A stretch of 44,003 nucleotides of DNA from RUG754 sp964345365 (GCA_964345365.1 CAYFQR010000011.1:1-44003); one strand, 5' to 3'; positions 1-7,952 are shown, numbered from the stretch's first letter. Made by a program: numbers and translations. Notes: a model not told the origin generated them from the letters alone.

Positions 1-159
1 GGTTTGACACAGGAAGATTTCGCGATGAGATCGGGTCTCGGGCTTCGCTTTGTTCGCGAATTGGAACAGGGAAAAGAAACCGTGCGTATGGATAAAGTGA
101 ACGTCGCTCTTGCGATGTTCGATATGGAGGCCGTTCCGGGCAGAAAGGAAGATAATTAA
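1..159 (+). CDS. HipB-type helix-turn-helix regulator, 5' truncated by the window edge
   Basis: The frame is open from base 1 to a TAA at 157-159 and encodes 52 residues beginning GLTQEDFAMRSGLGLRFVRE. This is the recognition half of an XRE-type helix-turn-helix (TQEDFA, then SGLGLRFVRELEQG), followed by a short tail typical of HipB antitoxins. HipB proteins bind operator DNA and the HipA kinase and keep the toxin silent. The start lies outside the window. Directly downstream, in another frame, is a piece of a HipA C-terminal domain, which supports the HipB reading. Because most of HipA is missing, this may be an orphan regulator. A generic XRE regulator is the alternative. Confidence 0.72.
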   Translation, partial: GLTQEDFAMRSGLGLRFVRELEQGKETVRMDKVNVALAMFDMEAVPGRKEDN

Positions 160-583
160 AAAATATTCTTCATCTTCCGGTCTTGATATGACCGAACTGT
201 TTTACCGCTTGGTATTTTCGTTTATTGTCGGGAATTCTGATATGCATTTGAAGAACTTTTCACTGATTGAGTCAAAATCGGGTTCGGGAGAATATCATCT
301 TTCTCCTGCTTATGATTTACTTCCGGTTAATGCGGTTATGCCGGAAGATAACGAGGAATTTGCACTGCCTATGAACGGCAAGAAAAGAAATATACGTCGT
401 AATGACTTCCTTGCTTTTGCAGACGGTTCAGGGATAGCGAAATCCGCTGCGGAGAAAATGATAGAACAACTGGTATCTATGGCACCTGTTTTCATTAAAA
501 TGTGTCATGACTCCCTGATACCGCAGGACATAAAGGAAAATCTTATAGAATTAATCGACAAAAGAGCATCCGTTCTGAAGTAG
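152..583 (+). pseudogene. HipA-family kinase, C-terminal remnant
   Basis: The frame gives IIKKYSSSSGLDMTELFYRL, then VFSFIVGNSDMHLKNFSLIE and SPAYDLLPVNAV, matching the C-terminal half of HipA-type Ser/Thr kinases. The NxDMHLKN catalytic loop and the YDLLP segment are visible. Intact HipA proteins are roughly 300-440 residues and start with an N-subdomain and a P-loop; only about 140 C-terminal residues remain. The regulator upstream ends at 159, so the boundary sits about where the first half of hipA should begin, as expected from an internal deletion. No ribosome-binding site is seen for this frame. A split HipS/HipT arrangement was considered, but the ATP-binding part is absent. It is therefore read as non-functional. 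Confidence 0.68.
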
Positions 584-810
584 ATAAACCCGTTGATTCC
601 GCAAGGCAAACTCGCATTTTTTATTCATGAGCCGTTGACTACGGTGCTTCTCGCTTCATCTGCTTATGCCGTCACCGTGACAAAGATGATTGTATTTTTG
701 AAAAAACATTTACATTTCATGTCCCCAAAAGATAAAAATAAGCGTTTATATAATAGGGGGTTGAAAAATTGAAGAAAGCTGATAAAAACGGCTCTCTTTT
801 TGGAATATGA

Positions 811-842
811 AAGCCCCACGCTCGTTAACGAACGCGGGGCTT
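811..842 (-). terminator. Probable terminator of metK
   Basis: A hairpin with arms AAGCCCC and GGGGCTT, extended inward by CG-rich pairs, lies 35-66 bases beyond the metK stop. The T-run on the minus strand is short, so termination may be moderate; the plus strand shows TTATTTTTA after the stem and may also stop transcription arriving from the hip remnant. Confidence 0.6.
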
Positions 843-876
843 ATTTTTATAACCTAAGCTGCTAAGCAGGTTAGGA

Positions 877-2022
877 TTAAATTCCCGCCTGCGCCTTTAG
901 GCTATCTGCCTTATCGGTCTTTTCCCAAGGGAGCTCAATATCGGTTCTGCCGAAGTGACCGTAAGCCGCGACCTGTCTGTAGATAGGGCGTCTCAAGTCG
1001 AGGTGCTTGATTATACCGCCCGGAGTTAAGTCGAAGTTCTTAGCTACGAGCTCTGCGATTTTTTCATCGGCTATCTTGCCTGTTCCGAAAGTGTCGATGA
1101 GTATGGAAACCGGTTCGGCGATTCCTATTGCGTAGGCAAGCTGGATTTCACATTTGTTTGCAAGTCCCGCCGCTACGATATTTTTTGCTGCATAGCGTGC
1201 CGCATAAGTGGCCGAGCGGTCAACTTTAGTCGGGTCTTTTCCGGAGAAAGCACCGCCGCCGTGACGAGCATAGCCGCCGTAGGTATCTACGATTATCTTA
1301 CGTCCCGTGAGACCGGAGTCGCCGTGAGGCCCGCCGATTACGAAACGTCCCGTAGGATTCACATAGTACTTGGTCTCATCGTCAAGAAGCTCGGCAGGGA
1401 TTATAGGCTTGATTACATGCTCGATGAGGTCTTTTTTTATCTGCTCCTGAGTAGCCTCAGGGTCGTGCTGTGTCGAAATGAGGACGGTGTCGATTCTCTT
1501 GACCTTATCTCCGTCATACTCAACCGTAACCTGAGTTTTGCCGTCAGGTCTGAGGTAAGTGAGAGTGCCGTCTTTTCTGACATCGGTGAGGCGCTTCGCC
1601 AACTTGTGAGCGAGCGCGATAGGCATAGGCATGAGCTCAGGTGTTTCGTCGCAGGCATAACCGAACATCATGCCCTGGTCGCCTGCACCGCCGACCTCAT
1701 CGTTTGTGCCCATTGCGATGTCTCCCGACTGATCGTCTATGGCGGTGAGGATAGCGCAGGTGGTTCCGTCGAAGCCGTAGGCGCTTCTGTCATAGCCTAT
1801 GTCGTTTACTACTTTTCTTGTGATTCTGGGTATGTCAACATATGCTTTGGTAGTGATTTCTCCCATAATCATAACATAACCGGTGGTTGTTGCAGTTTCG
1901 CAGGCAACTCTGCCGTTAGGATCTTTTTCCAGGATAGCGTCTAAAATTGCGTCGGAAATCTGGTCGCACATCTTATCAGGATGCCCTTCTGTTACGGATT
2001 CTGATGTGAATAATTTTCTCAT
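877..2022 (-). CDS. metK: S-adenosylmethionine synthetase
   Basis: Makes S-adenosylmethionine from methionine and ATP in the cytosol. The 381-residue product has the normal family length. It contains GHPDKMCDQISDAILD near the N-terminus, GAGDQGMMFGYA in the middle and GGGAFSGKDPTKVDRS towards the C-terminus, which are the ATP, metal and phosphate-binding motifs of MetK. The start is set at 2022, where ATG AGA AAA follows AAAAAGGAGG at ideal spacing; the frame runs open to 2145, but that extension lies inside the riboswitch leader. The gene is single, transcribed leftward, and preceded by an S-box aptamer, an intrinsic terminator and a consensus promoter. High SAM should therefore stop its transcription. 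Identity is secure. Confidence 0.98.
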   Translation of the reverse strand: MRKLFTSESVTEGHPDKMCDQISDAILDAILEKDPNGRVACETATTTGYVMIMGEITTKAYVDIPRITRKVVNDIGYDRSAYGFDGTTCAILTAIDDQSGDIAMGTNDEVGGAGDQGMMFGYACDETPELMPMPIALAHKLAKRLTDVRKDGTLTYLRPDGKTQVTVEYDGDKVKRIDTVLISTQHDPEATQEQIKKDLIEHVIKPIIPAELLDDETKYYVNPTGRFVIGGPHGDSGLTGRKIIVDTYGGYARHGGGAFSGKDPTKVDRSATYAARYAAKNIVAAGLANKCEIQLAYAIGIAEPVSILIDTFGTGKIADEKIAELVAKNFDLTPGGIIKHLDLRRPIYRQVAAYGHFGRTDIELPWEKTDKADSLKAQAGI

Positions 2023-2049
2023 TTGTTTTTCCTCCTTTTTATCCTTATC

Positions 2050-2078
2050 AAAAAACCTCTCTTCGAAAGAGAGGCGGT
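2050..2078 (-). terminator. Expression-platform terminator of the metK SAM riboswitch
   Basis: On the minus strand CCTCTCT and AGAGAGG form a 7-bp stem around TTCGA, followed by TTTTTTGAT. It sits between the aptamer and the metK ribosome-binding site, where a SAM-stabilised terminator is expected. Confidence 0.88.
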
Positions 2079-2097
2079 AAAAATTCGTATGAATTTT

Positions 2098-2214
2098 CTC
2101 CTCATCTTTCAGGTGAAGCAGTACTTTACCTGTAGGAATTAGCACCTTCGGTCAGCATATGCTGCCGGGTTGCCGGGCTTCGCAGGGCCTATTCCCTCAG
2201 CCACTCTTGATAAG
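2098..2214 (-). ncRNA. SAM-I (S-box) riboswitch
   Basis: Read on the minus strand, the leader carries the S-box signature blocks in order: CTTATCAAGAGTGGCTGAGG, then GCCC-GCGAAGCCC, CGGCAACC, a variable arm around GCAGCATATGCTGACC, AAGGTGCTAATTCC, ACAGG and GAAAGATGAGG. These form the four-helix SAM-I aptamer, including the kink-turn GCTGAGG/GAAAGATGAGG region. It lies directly upstream of an intrinsic terminator and metK. SAM binding favours the terminator. Confidence 0.96.
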
Positions 2215-2237
2215 GTTTAGTTATATTGTCTATAATA

Positions 2238-2266
2238 ATATTACAGTATCGAAGTAGTTTTGTCAA
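2238..2266 (-). promoter_or_regulatory. metK promoter
   Basis: On the minus strand TTGACA (2261-2266) and TAATAT (2238-2243) are separated by 17 bases, a near-consensus sigma-A promoter. The expected start is about 20 bases before the S-box aptamer. Confidence 0.85.
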
Positions 2267-2287
2267 CGGCTCCGATAGGTATTTTTT

Positions 2288-2387
2288 NNNNNNNNNNNNN
2301 NNNNNNNNNNNNNNNNNNNNNNNNNNNNNNNNNNNNNNNNNNNNNNNNNNNNNNNNNNNNNNNNNNNNNNNNNNNNNNNNNNNNNNN
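2288..2387. other. Assembly gap, 100 N
   Basis: A run of exactly 100 N. True length is unknown. It separates the metK promoter from the upstream region of the gene at 2529. Both edges carry the short string TGTCAAC. Confidence 0.99.
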
Positions 2388-2493
2388 TGTCAACACCGTT
2401 TCATATAAAAATCGAACATAATCATGTGTTTTTTTTAATACAAGGAAGCGAAGCAATGTAAAATCCGAGTAAAACCGTTAAACAAAGCGGGGC

Positions 2494-2522
2494 TTGAAAA
2501 ACAAAAAGAAAACAGCTATACT
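2494..2522 (+). promoter_or_regulatory. Promoter with its expected start at the ATG of the 2529 gene
   Basis: TTGAAA (2494-2499), 17 bases, TATACT (2517-2522). The first base of the ATG lies seven bases after the -10 box, at the expected transcription start, which implies a leaderless message. Confidence 0.7.
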
Positions 2523-2528
2523 TGTGCT

Positions 2529-3749
2529 ATGCTGAAACTGATTAACGGTGGCTTCAGCGAGAGCGCTGCCACGTCGACAAAAAAATTCATATCGGCATAT
2601 ATCACCGACACAAGACTCATGGGCGTTGTCGGAGTATATGTGCATTGGAAACTGCCCGATAACTGTCTCAGGACGGAGATGTATCAGGTCTTTTATCTTG
2701 ACGCCGAAGAATACGGTCTCGATATATACGAATGTATAATAGGCCCCGATGACGGAGAAACCATGGAAGAGATTATGGAAATAAAAAATCGTCTCATGGG
2801 CGGACTCGGCGGCAAGGAAGTTGAAATTACCGAGCGTGAGCTAAGATATCTTGTCCGGGACTATGCCGACATGAACAGAAGGCAGGGGATTCCTCTTCCG
2901 GATAAGCCGGAGTTCACGGAGCTCATGAAACCGGAGATTATGCTTACGAGAGAAGAAGAATATAACTTGATGGGCAAGCAATGCGAGCCGATAACGAATG
3001 ACTTTCAGGTCGTAAATTATTTCATAATGCGTTGTGCAGGCAGGGATTTCAAGGCGGCTAAATTCCTTACCAAAGAATATATAAGAACCGACCTTTTTCC
3101 CGAACATAAGGAAGCGACACTGCTAAAGAACGAAATACATGTAGGTGAATCGGCATTCAATGTTTCGAGCGATGAGATCTCGTTCAGCAGCAGCATGAGT
3201 TATCTCTGTCGTTCACTGTTGGAGTATGACGGTAAATTTTTTGTAACGACATCGAGCGTCACGGTAGAAAAACTCAAGGTTACCAAATACGAAAGGTTGA
3301 CTTCCGAGAGGATTTCGGGCATGGAGGCGGAAATGCTCACCGACAGGCCCGAATACGTTAATGTTTATGAGCTTAGCGACGAGGCGAGAGAGATGGACAG
3401 AGGACTTGTTCGGATTCTCTCTAAATCGCAGAAGACCCGTCATGAAACGGGAATCCTGTACTTGGTATTTAAGCCTAACAATGAGCATGTGTCGCAGGAA
3501 GTATTCAGACTGAATGATGACGTGCTGGGTACATATTATTTCTTGGATACGGGGCAGGTCGTGGTTCAAACCTTCGACATGGCGTATATGCTTAAGCTGC
3601 AGCTTGAACTCCTGCTCGCATATGGAAAGGATAAAATCAGACTATGCTCGAAATACATGTTCAACGAACCTGTCTTCTATGAGTTCGTCAATTCATATTT
3701 TTTCGATTTCGAAGAATTTGTCGATATTATAAGTTACGAAGATGATTAA
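2529..3749 (+). CDS. Uncharacterised 406-residue cytosolic protein, first gene of an ABC transporter operon
   Basis: I do not recognise a family. The product is acidic and soluble, without a signal peptide or membrane segment, rich in Glu, Tyr and Leu, and ends YFFDFEEFVDIISYEDD. It shows no P-loop or helix-turn-helix motif that I can see. The ATG at 2529 has no Shine-Dalgarno sequence and coincides with the predicted transcription start of a TTGAAA-17-TATACT promoter. A later start, such as the Met at residue 31, is possible but would lose well-behaved coding sequence. The stop overlaps the start of the permease-ATPase gene by 8 bases, so the two are translated together. A link to that transporter is inferred from position only. 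Confidence 0.8.
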   Translation: MLKLINGGFSESAATSTKKFISAYITDTRLMGVVGVYVHWKLPDNCLRTEMYQVFYLDAEEYGLDIYECIIGPDDGETMEEIMEIKNRLMGGLGGKEVEITERELRYLVRDYADMNRRQGIPLPDKPEFTELMKPEIMLTREEEYNLMGKQCEPITNDFQVVNYFIMRCAGRDFKAAKFLTKEYIRTDLFPEHKEATLLKNEIHVGESAFNVSSDEISFSSSMSYLCRSLLEYDGKFFVTTSSVTVEKLKVTKYERLTSERISGMEAEMLTDRPEYVNVYELSDEAREMDRGLVRILSKSQKTRHETGILYLVFKPNNEHVSQEVFRLNDDVLGTYYFLDTGQVVVQTFDMAYMLKLQLELLLAYGKDKIRLCSKYMFNEPVFYEFVNSYFFDFEEFVDIISYEDD

Positions 3750-5139
3750 AGACCCTATTAGAAAAAAACAATATATCAAATGGATGTCAGCTCTCATCTG
3801 GCTTCTTATATGGGAGCTTGCGGCACACTTCACCGCAAGCGTCCTTTTGTTGCCGAGCCCGCACGATACCGTCAAGGCTCTTTTTTATCTCATAGGAACG
3901 AGTGATTTTTATCTGAACCTGCTGTCGACAGGCTTAAGGTGCGTAGCCGGAATAATGAGTTCATTTTTTGCGGGAGCGGTTGCGGCGATAATAGCATTTC
4001 GCTCATATTATGTACGGGAGTTTTTCAGGATTCCGGTCAGTTTTTTTAAGAGCATACCCGTAATGGCTATAGTAATCTACGTGATACTTCTGGCAAAATC
4101 GGATACGGTATCGGTGGTCGTGTGCTTTCTCATGTGCTTTCCGATTTCTTATTCCAATATATTGACGGGGCTCGATAATATCAGGCTTGAGTATGTCGAG
4201 CTTGCAAAAACAAACGGACTGAGCACGGCGCAGATTTATCGATTTGTGCTGCTCCCTATGCTGAGACCGCAGATAAATTCCGCACTCAGCCTCATTACAG
4301 GCGTCAGCTGGAAAGTAGTTGTAGCGTCCGAGGTGCTTTCGATTCCGAAACATTCAATCGGATATGAGATGATGAAATCAAAATATTATCTCGAAACGCC
4401 TCAGCTTTTCGCCTATATGTTTGTCCTCATAATTTTGAGCATCGCTATGGAAAATGCGGTTAATCTCCTTCTGAAGACCATCGAAAAGAGAACAAAAAAT
4501 CAACTGACCTTCGGAGGGAAAGAAGAATCGCCCGGTGACATTGAAACGATAGTCTTTGACAAGGTGTGCAAGTCTTATACCGACATCAAGGTGCTGAACG
4601 ATTACAGCGAGAGGTTTGAAACGGGTATAACGGCTGTTTTGGGGCCGTCGGGAATCGGTAAGACGACTCTTGCGAGGCTCATAAGCGGGCTTGAAGAACC
4701 CGATTCGGGTGAGATAACAACTGTAGGCGGAGTTTCCTATCTTTTCCAGGAAGACAGACTTTTCCCGTGGCTCAGCGTAGCGTCGAATATGATGCTCGGT
4801 ATTATAAACGAAAAAGGGATGACAAGGGAAAAGGCGTATTTAAGAGTGAAAGAAATAGCCGCTATGCTCGAAATCGAGCATGTTCTTGAAAAGATGCCGT
4901 CGGAGCTTTCGGGCGGTATGGCGCACAGAGCCTCTCTCGGCAGAGCGATAATCAGGAAAAGCCGGCTTCTCATTTTAGATGAGCCTTTAAGGGGACTTGA
5001 CGGGACGCTTAAAAAGAAGCTGATAATAAGCCTCAAGGATGAGATATTAAACTCGGGCGGCAAACCTCGAATAGTCGTGCTGATAACGCATGAGGATGAA
5101 ATCGCCGATGCGCTTGCCGACCGAAAAATCAGGTTATAG
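3742..5139 (+). CDS. Fused ABC permease-ATPase, nitrate/sulfonate/taurine type
   Basis: The first 250 residues or so form a polytopic permease of the SsuC/TauC (BPD_transp_1) type, with the EAA-like loop EYVELAKTNGLSTAQIYRFV. From about residue 267 an SsuB/TauB-like ATPase follows: Walker A GPSGIGKTT near 301, Q-loop YLFQEDRLFPW, signature LSGGMAHRASLGRA, Walker B LLILDEPLRGLD and switch histidine VLITHED. These parts are usually separate genes; here one 465-residue chain carries both. It would import a small organic anion or thiamine-precursor-like compound with a binding protein. The convergent NMT1-like lipoprotein at 5866-6915 is the likely partner. The start overlaps the preceding stop by 8 bases. 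Substrate is unknown. Confidence 0.9.
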   Translation: MIKDPIRKKQYIKWMSALIWLLIWELAAHFTASVLLLPSPHDTVKALFYLIGTSDFYLNLLSTGLRCVAGIMSSFFAGAVAAIIAFRSYYVREFFRIPVSFFKSIPVMAIVIYVILLAKSDTVSVVVCFLMCFPISYSNILTGLDNIRLEYVELAKTNGLSTAQIYRFVLLPMLRPQINSALSLITGVSWKVVVASEVLSIPKHSIGYEMMKSKYYLETPQLFAYMFVLIILSIAMENAVNLLLKTIEKRTKNQLTFGGKEESPGDIETIVFDKVCKSYTDIKVLNDYSERFETGITAVLGPSGIGKTTLARLISGLEEPDSGEITTVGGVSYLFQEDRLFPWLSVASNMMLGIINEKGMTREKAYLRVKEIAAMLEIEHVLEKMPSELSGGMAHRASLGRAIIRKSRLLILDEPLRGLDGTLKKKLIISLKDEILNSGGKPRIVVLITHEDEIADALADRKIRL

Positions 5140-5187
5140 CGTGAATATAGTACGGGCAACTTGCGGTAATCATATTAATCGTATTTT

Positions 5188-5328
5188 CAAACTCTGACTT
5201 CGAGGGAAACCTCAATCTTTCTTCTCGAGGAAACCGTTCTCGAAAAAATTAAGGTTTATGAACCTTCACTTAACGATATCTTTGTCGAGTACACTGATGA
5301 CAGAGGTCAGGGAGGTGATATGCAATGA
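5188..5328 (+). pseudogene. NatA-like ABC-2 exporter ATPase, C-terminal remnant
   Basis: The frame ending at the TGA of 5326-5328 reads ETVLEKIKVYEPSLNDIFVE followed by YTDDRGQGGDMQ. PSLNDIFVE is the usual C-terminal signature of ABC-2-type exporter ATPases. Walker A, signature and Walker B regions are all missing, so more than 80 percent of the gene is gone. Its stop overlaps the following ATG in an ATGA arrangement, the normal coupling of ATPase and permease genes in such operons, so the two broken genes were once a pair. Confidence 0.7.
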
Positions 5329-5715
5329 AGCAATTTAATACGATTTTCAAATATGAATTAAAGAACTATTTCAAAAATAAGGTCTTCATAAGCGTTACGC
5401 TTTTTCTCGTGCTGCTGATTATTATCGTAATGTTTTTCCCGAGAATCATGGACATCGTGAAAAGCGGTGAAGATGAAAAAAGTAAGGAAATGCCTATAAT
5501 GCTCATATGTTCCTTTCACATCCCCTATGGCGATGTTTACGCGTATTGCGATGAGCGAATTACCTGCCTATGAAATTACAATTTCAGTGGGAATACTCGT
5601 TGTTTCCACATTTGCGGTAGGTATTATGGCGTCAAAGATATACCGTGTCGGAGTGCTTCTCTACGGCTCCAAACCGAAAATCGGCGAAATAATAAAGTCC
5701 GTTTGGAAAGCATAG
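5325..5715 (+). pseudogene. NatB-like ABC-2 permease, internally deleted and frameshifted
   Basis: An SD-like GGGAGGTG precedes ATG 5325. The N-terminus (MKQFNTIFKYELKNYFKNKV and a hydrophobic stretch LFLVLLIIIVMFF) is the first transmembrane segment of an ABC-2 permease. After about residue 63 the frame changes. Another frame, from about 5520, carries the family's C-terminus, MFTRIAMSELPAYEITISVG through GVLLYGSKPKIGEIIKS, ending at 5715. Intact members are about 400 residues, so most of the middle has been lost and the two ends joined out of frame. Confidence 0.75.
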
Positions 5716-5761
5716 GACAAGGAGACTTGTTTCACTCATTTTTTAAGAATGTCCTTTAACT

Positions 5762-5801
5762 AAAAAGCCCCGCAGCAAGTGTGTGAAGTGCGAGGGCTTT
5801 T
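5762..5801. terminator. Bidirectional terminator between convergent units
   Basis: Arms AAAAGCCC-CGCA and TGCG-A-GGGCTTTT pair across a short loop, with A-run and T-run flanks on both strands. It lies between the broken permease and the convergent binding-protein gene. Confidence 0.75.
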
Positions 5802-5865
5802 GAAATTCAATCATTAATGCTGCGGGAGCAAAGTGCGACAATCAAATTACCGCAACAATAAGATT

Positions 5866-6915
5866 TTAAGGCTGATAGTAGAAGTCGTCACCGGGGAGGG
5901 CGCCTCCGACAGACTTAGGGTCGAGCGCAAACATCGTTTCGTTGAAGACTCTCATTATTTCTCTTCCCGCCTCTAAACTTTTGTCACCGGATTCATCCGT
6001 GTAGAAAGTAAGACCGCAGTTAGGAATAGCCGCTTTGACAATTTCAGGCTTGGCGATGAAGCCCGCATCGACGATTTTTTGACATACCTCATCACCTGCT
6101 TCATCTACAAGCTTTATGGATTCTTTGATGTCGGAAAGAAGGATTGCGAGGTCATCCGCCCTGTTTTCTATAAAATCTTTCCTTGCGACTAAAACGCCCA
6201 TAGGGAAGTTCTGACCGGTAGCAACCGTCCACTCGGTATCCATATCGAAAAGTTCGATAATATTATCATTGCCTGAACTTAGAGCCACCGAAACGAAAGG
6301 CTCGGGGAGAAGCGCTATGATGCCTTCATCGGATTGCAATCTTGCGTTCACGTCGGCGTGATTTGCAAGCCATTCGATTTTAACGTCCTTATCGGCATCT
6401 ATTCCGACTGAGGAGAGTATTTTTTTGAGTGCATATTCAGGTGTGCCTCCCTGACCTGCCGCGACTATCGTCATGCCTTTTAATTCAGTTAATTCATATA
6501 TATCCGTATTATTGCCGAGTATGTGCAAAACTCCCATTATCATAGGGCTTATACAGACTACTTCGCCGGAGCTCTTGTTATAGATGACGGAAGCTAAGTT
6601 CGAAGGAATGCATGCGACGTCCGCTTCGCCGTTTATGAGTTTGGGAACCACTTCGGTCGGAGCCTGAAGGATGTCTATGTTATATCCCTCAACTCCCATG
6701 AGATTAACGAGTCCCATACCCGTGGGTCCGTTAAGTGCGGTGATATTCACAGGCTCTGAAACATCAGCCTTAGGCATGCCGGTCACGTCGGCAGGCACCC
6801 CTGCGGTTTCATTACCGTTCTTACCGCAGCCCGAAAGTGCCGCCGTTAATACTGTAGATATAATCATTGCCAAGACAAGCATCTTGGATATTTTTTTAAT
6901 AGGTAATTTTTTCAT
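5866..6915 (-). CDS. Substrate-binding lipoprotein, NMT1/SsuA-like
   Basis: A 349-residue exported lipoprotein. Residues 1-30 form a signal sequence with positive MKKLPIKKISK, a hydrophobic core and the lipobox LSGC, so the mature protein is anchored through Cys30. The body resembles NMT1/THI5-like periplasmic binding proteins, with GPTGMGLVNLM near the N-terminus, GEADVACIPSNLASVIYN and LLPEPFVS. These bind sulfonates, nitrate, taurine or pyrimidine precursors. It faces the permease-ATPase fusion at 3742-5139 tail to tail, so the two are probably one transporter expressed from separate promoters. No good Shine-Dalgarno is seen. Upstream lie a weak -35, a TATAAT and a 10-bp direct repeat. Confidence 0.88.
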   Translation of the reverse strand: MKKLPIKKISKMLVLAMIISTVLTAALSGCGKNGNETAGVPADVTGMPKADVSEPVNITALNGPTGMGLVNLMGVEGYNIDILQAPTEVVPKLINGEADVACIPSNLASVIYNKSSGEVVCISPMIMGVLHILGNNTDIYELTELKGMTIVAAGQGGTPEYALKKILSSVGIDADKDVKIEWLANHADVNARLQSDEGIIALLPEPFVSVALSSGNDNIIELFDMDTEWTVATGQNFPMGVLVARKDFIENRADDLAILLSDIKESIKLVDEAGDEVCQKIVDAGFIAKPEIVKAAIPNCGLTFYTDESGDKSLEAGREIMRVFNETMFALDPKSVGGALPGDDFYYQP

Positions 6916-6990
6916 TCAAAAGTTTGTTTGCGAAAAGTGCAAAAAATCCCCCTTCCATAATATTATAATGATATTAAAACCAAATCCGTT

Positions 6991-7010
6991 TATACCCTGA
7001 TATACCCTGA
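6991..7010. repeat. Two 10-bp direct repeats upstream of the binding-protein gene
   Basis: TATACCCTGA occurs twice without spacing (6991-7000 and 7001-7010). On the minus strand it lies just upstream of an AACGGA-17-TATAAT promoter-like pair for the lipoprotein gene. The -35 is poor, so an activator could bind here; this is inference. Confidence 0.55.
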
Positions 7011-7075
7011 TTTTCGGTAATAAAAACCGATTTCGTCAGTAAATTTATTTTAGCCGCCGCTGCAGCTTGTCGGAC

Positions 7076-7252
7076 TTATTTTTTTATTGAGTTTTTCAGG
7101 AAAATCAGTCCGACAAAGATTAAAACAACTGCACCGAAAAGGCTGAATTTTTGAAGTGCTGCGGCCTTGCCTGAAAAATATAAGTATACGAAAAAACCGC
7201 CGAGCGCTAAAAAGAACAGGGCCTGCAGCAGATATTTTGTCCTTCTACCCAT
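7076..7252 (-). CDS. 58-residue two-helix membrane protein coupled to deoC
   Basis: Encodes MGRRTKYLLQALFFLALGGF, a second hydrophobic stretch near FSLFGAVVLIFVGLIFL and a C-terminal KNSIKK. Two transmembrane helices with basic ends are predicted by eye. The ATG at 7252 is preceded by GGAGGTGCACA, a very good ribosome-binding site inside the end of deoC, and the first codons overlap the deoC stop by 8 bases, so translation is probably coupled. No family is recognised. Its good SD, coding-like composition and clean stop support a real gene. Confidence 0.75.
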   Translation of the reverse strand: MGRRTKYLLQALFFLALGGFFVYLYFSGKAAALQKFSLFGAVVLIFVGLIFLKNSIKK

Positions 7253-7916
7253 TGTGCACCTCCATTATTTTAACGGAAGCGGAAGCGCCTATCCTGTCAG
7301 CACCCGCCTCAATCATCGCCATACAGGTTTCAAAATCTCTTATGGCGCCGGAAGCCTTAACGAGAGCCTTGCCGTCTACGGCTTCCTTCATTATAGAGAC
7401 ATGGTGAGCGGTAGCGCCGCCCGAGTTAAAGCCTGTCGATGTCTTGACAAACTGCGCCCCTGCCTCGACAGAGAGTTTGCAGGCTTCTCTTATTTCTTCA
7501 TCCGTGAGAAGGCAGGTTTCAAGGATGACCTTGACAATAGCGTTATATATTGCAGCCTCTTCTACAACGGCTCTTATATCGTCCCTTATATAATCATAGT
7601 CGCCGGACTTCAATACTCCGACATTAAGAACCATATCTAATTCGGAAGCACCGTCCATGCATGCCTCCTGAGTTTCAAAAACTTTAGTGCGCGTAGTGCA
7701 TGCGCCGAGCGGAAAACCCACAACAGCAGCTACCTTGACGTCCGTATCCTTAAGAAGCTCGTAACATTTTGCGACATAGCATGAGTTGACGCAGACGGAG
7801 TAAAAGTCATTTTCTTTAGCTTCTCTGCAGAGCTTATCGATTTGGTCGCCTGTAGCTTCGGGCTTAAGCAGCGTATGGTCAAAATACTTGTTCAGAGGTT
7901 TGTTTAATTTCGTCAT
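7245..7916 (-). CDS. deoC: Deoxyribose-phosphate aldolase
   Basis: Cleaves 2-deoxyribose 5-phosphate to glyceraldehyde 3-phosphate and acetaldehyde in deoxynucleoside catabolism. The 223-residue product has the typical class I aldolase length. It shows NKYFDHTLLKPEAT at the N-terminus, AAVVGFPLGACTTRTKVFE, ELDMVLNVGVLKSGDY, KVILETCLLTDEEI and the Schiff-base region FVKTSTGFNSGGAT with the catalytic lysine, then KASGAIRDFET and GADRIGASAS. ATG 7916 follows AAGGAGAGGATAATT. No other nucleoside-catabolism gene is adjacent. It is followed by an overlapping small membrane protein gene. Confidence 0.97.
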   Translation of the reverse strand: MTKLNKPLNKYFDHTLLKPEATGDQIDKLCREAKENDFYSVCVNSCYVAKCYELLKDTDVKVAAVVGFPLGACTTRTKVFETQEACMDGASELDMVLNVGVLKSGDYDYIRDDIRAVVEEAAIYNAIVKVILETCLLTDEEIREACKLSVEAGAQFVKTSTGFNSGGATAHHVSIMKEAVDGKALVKASGAIRDFETCMAMIEAGADRIGASASVKIMEVHNG

Positions 7917-7952
7917 AATTATCCTCTCCTTATTTGGTTAAATATTATTGCA

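Noticed and set aside
1261..1944. Long open frame antisense to metK
   Set aside because: It is the mirror of a highly conserved gene; the peptide has no recognisable motif and no ribosome-binding site.
7167..7640. 157-codon open frame on the plus strand
   Set aside because: It is antisense to deoC and the small membrane gene, both of which have strong support.
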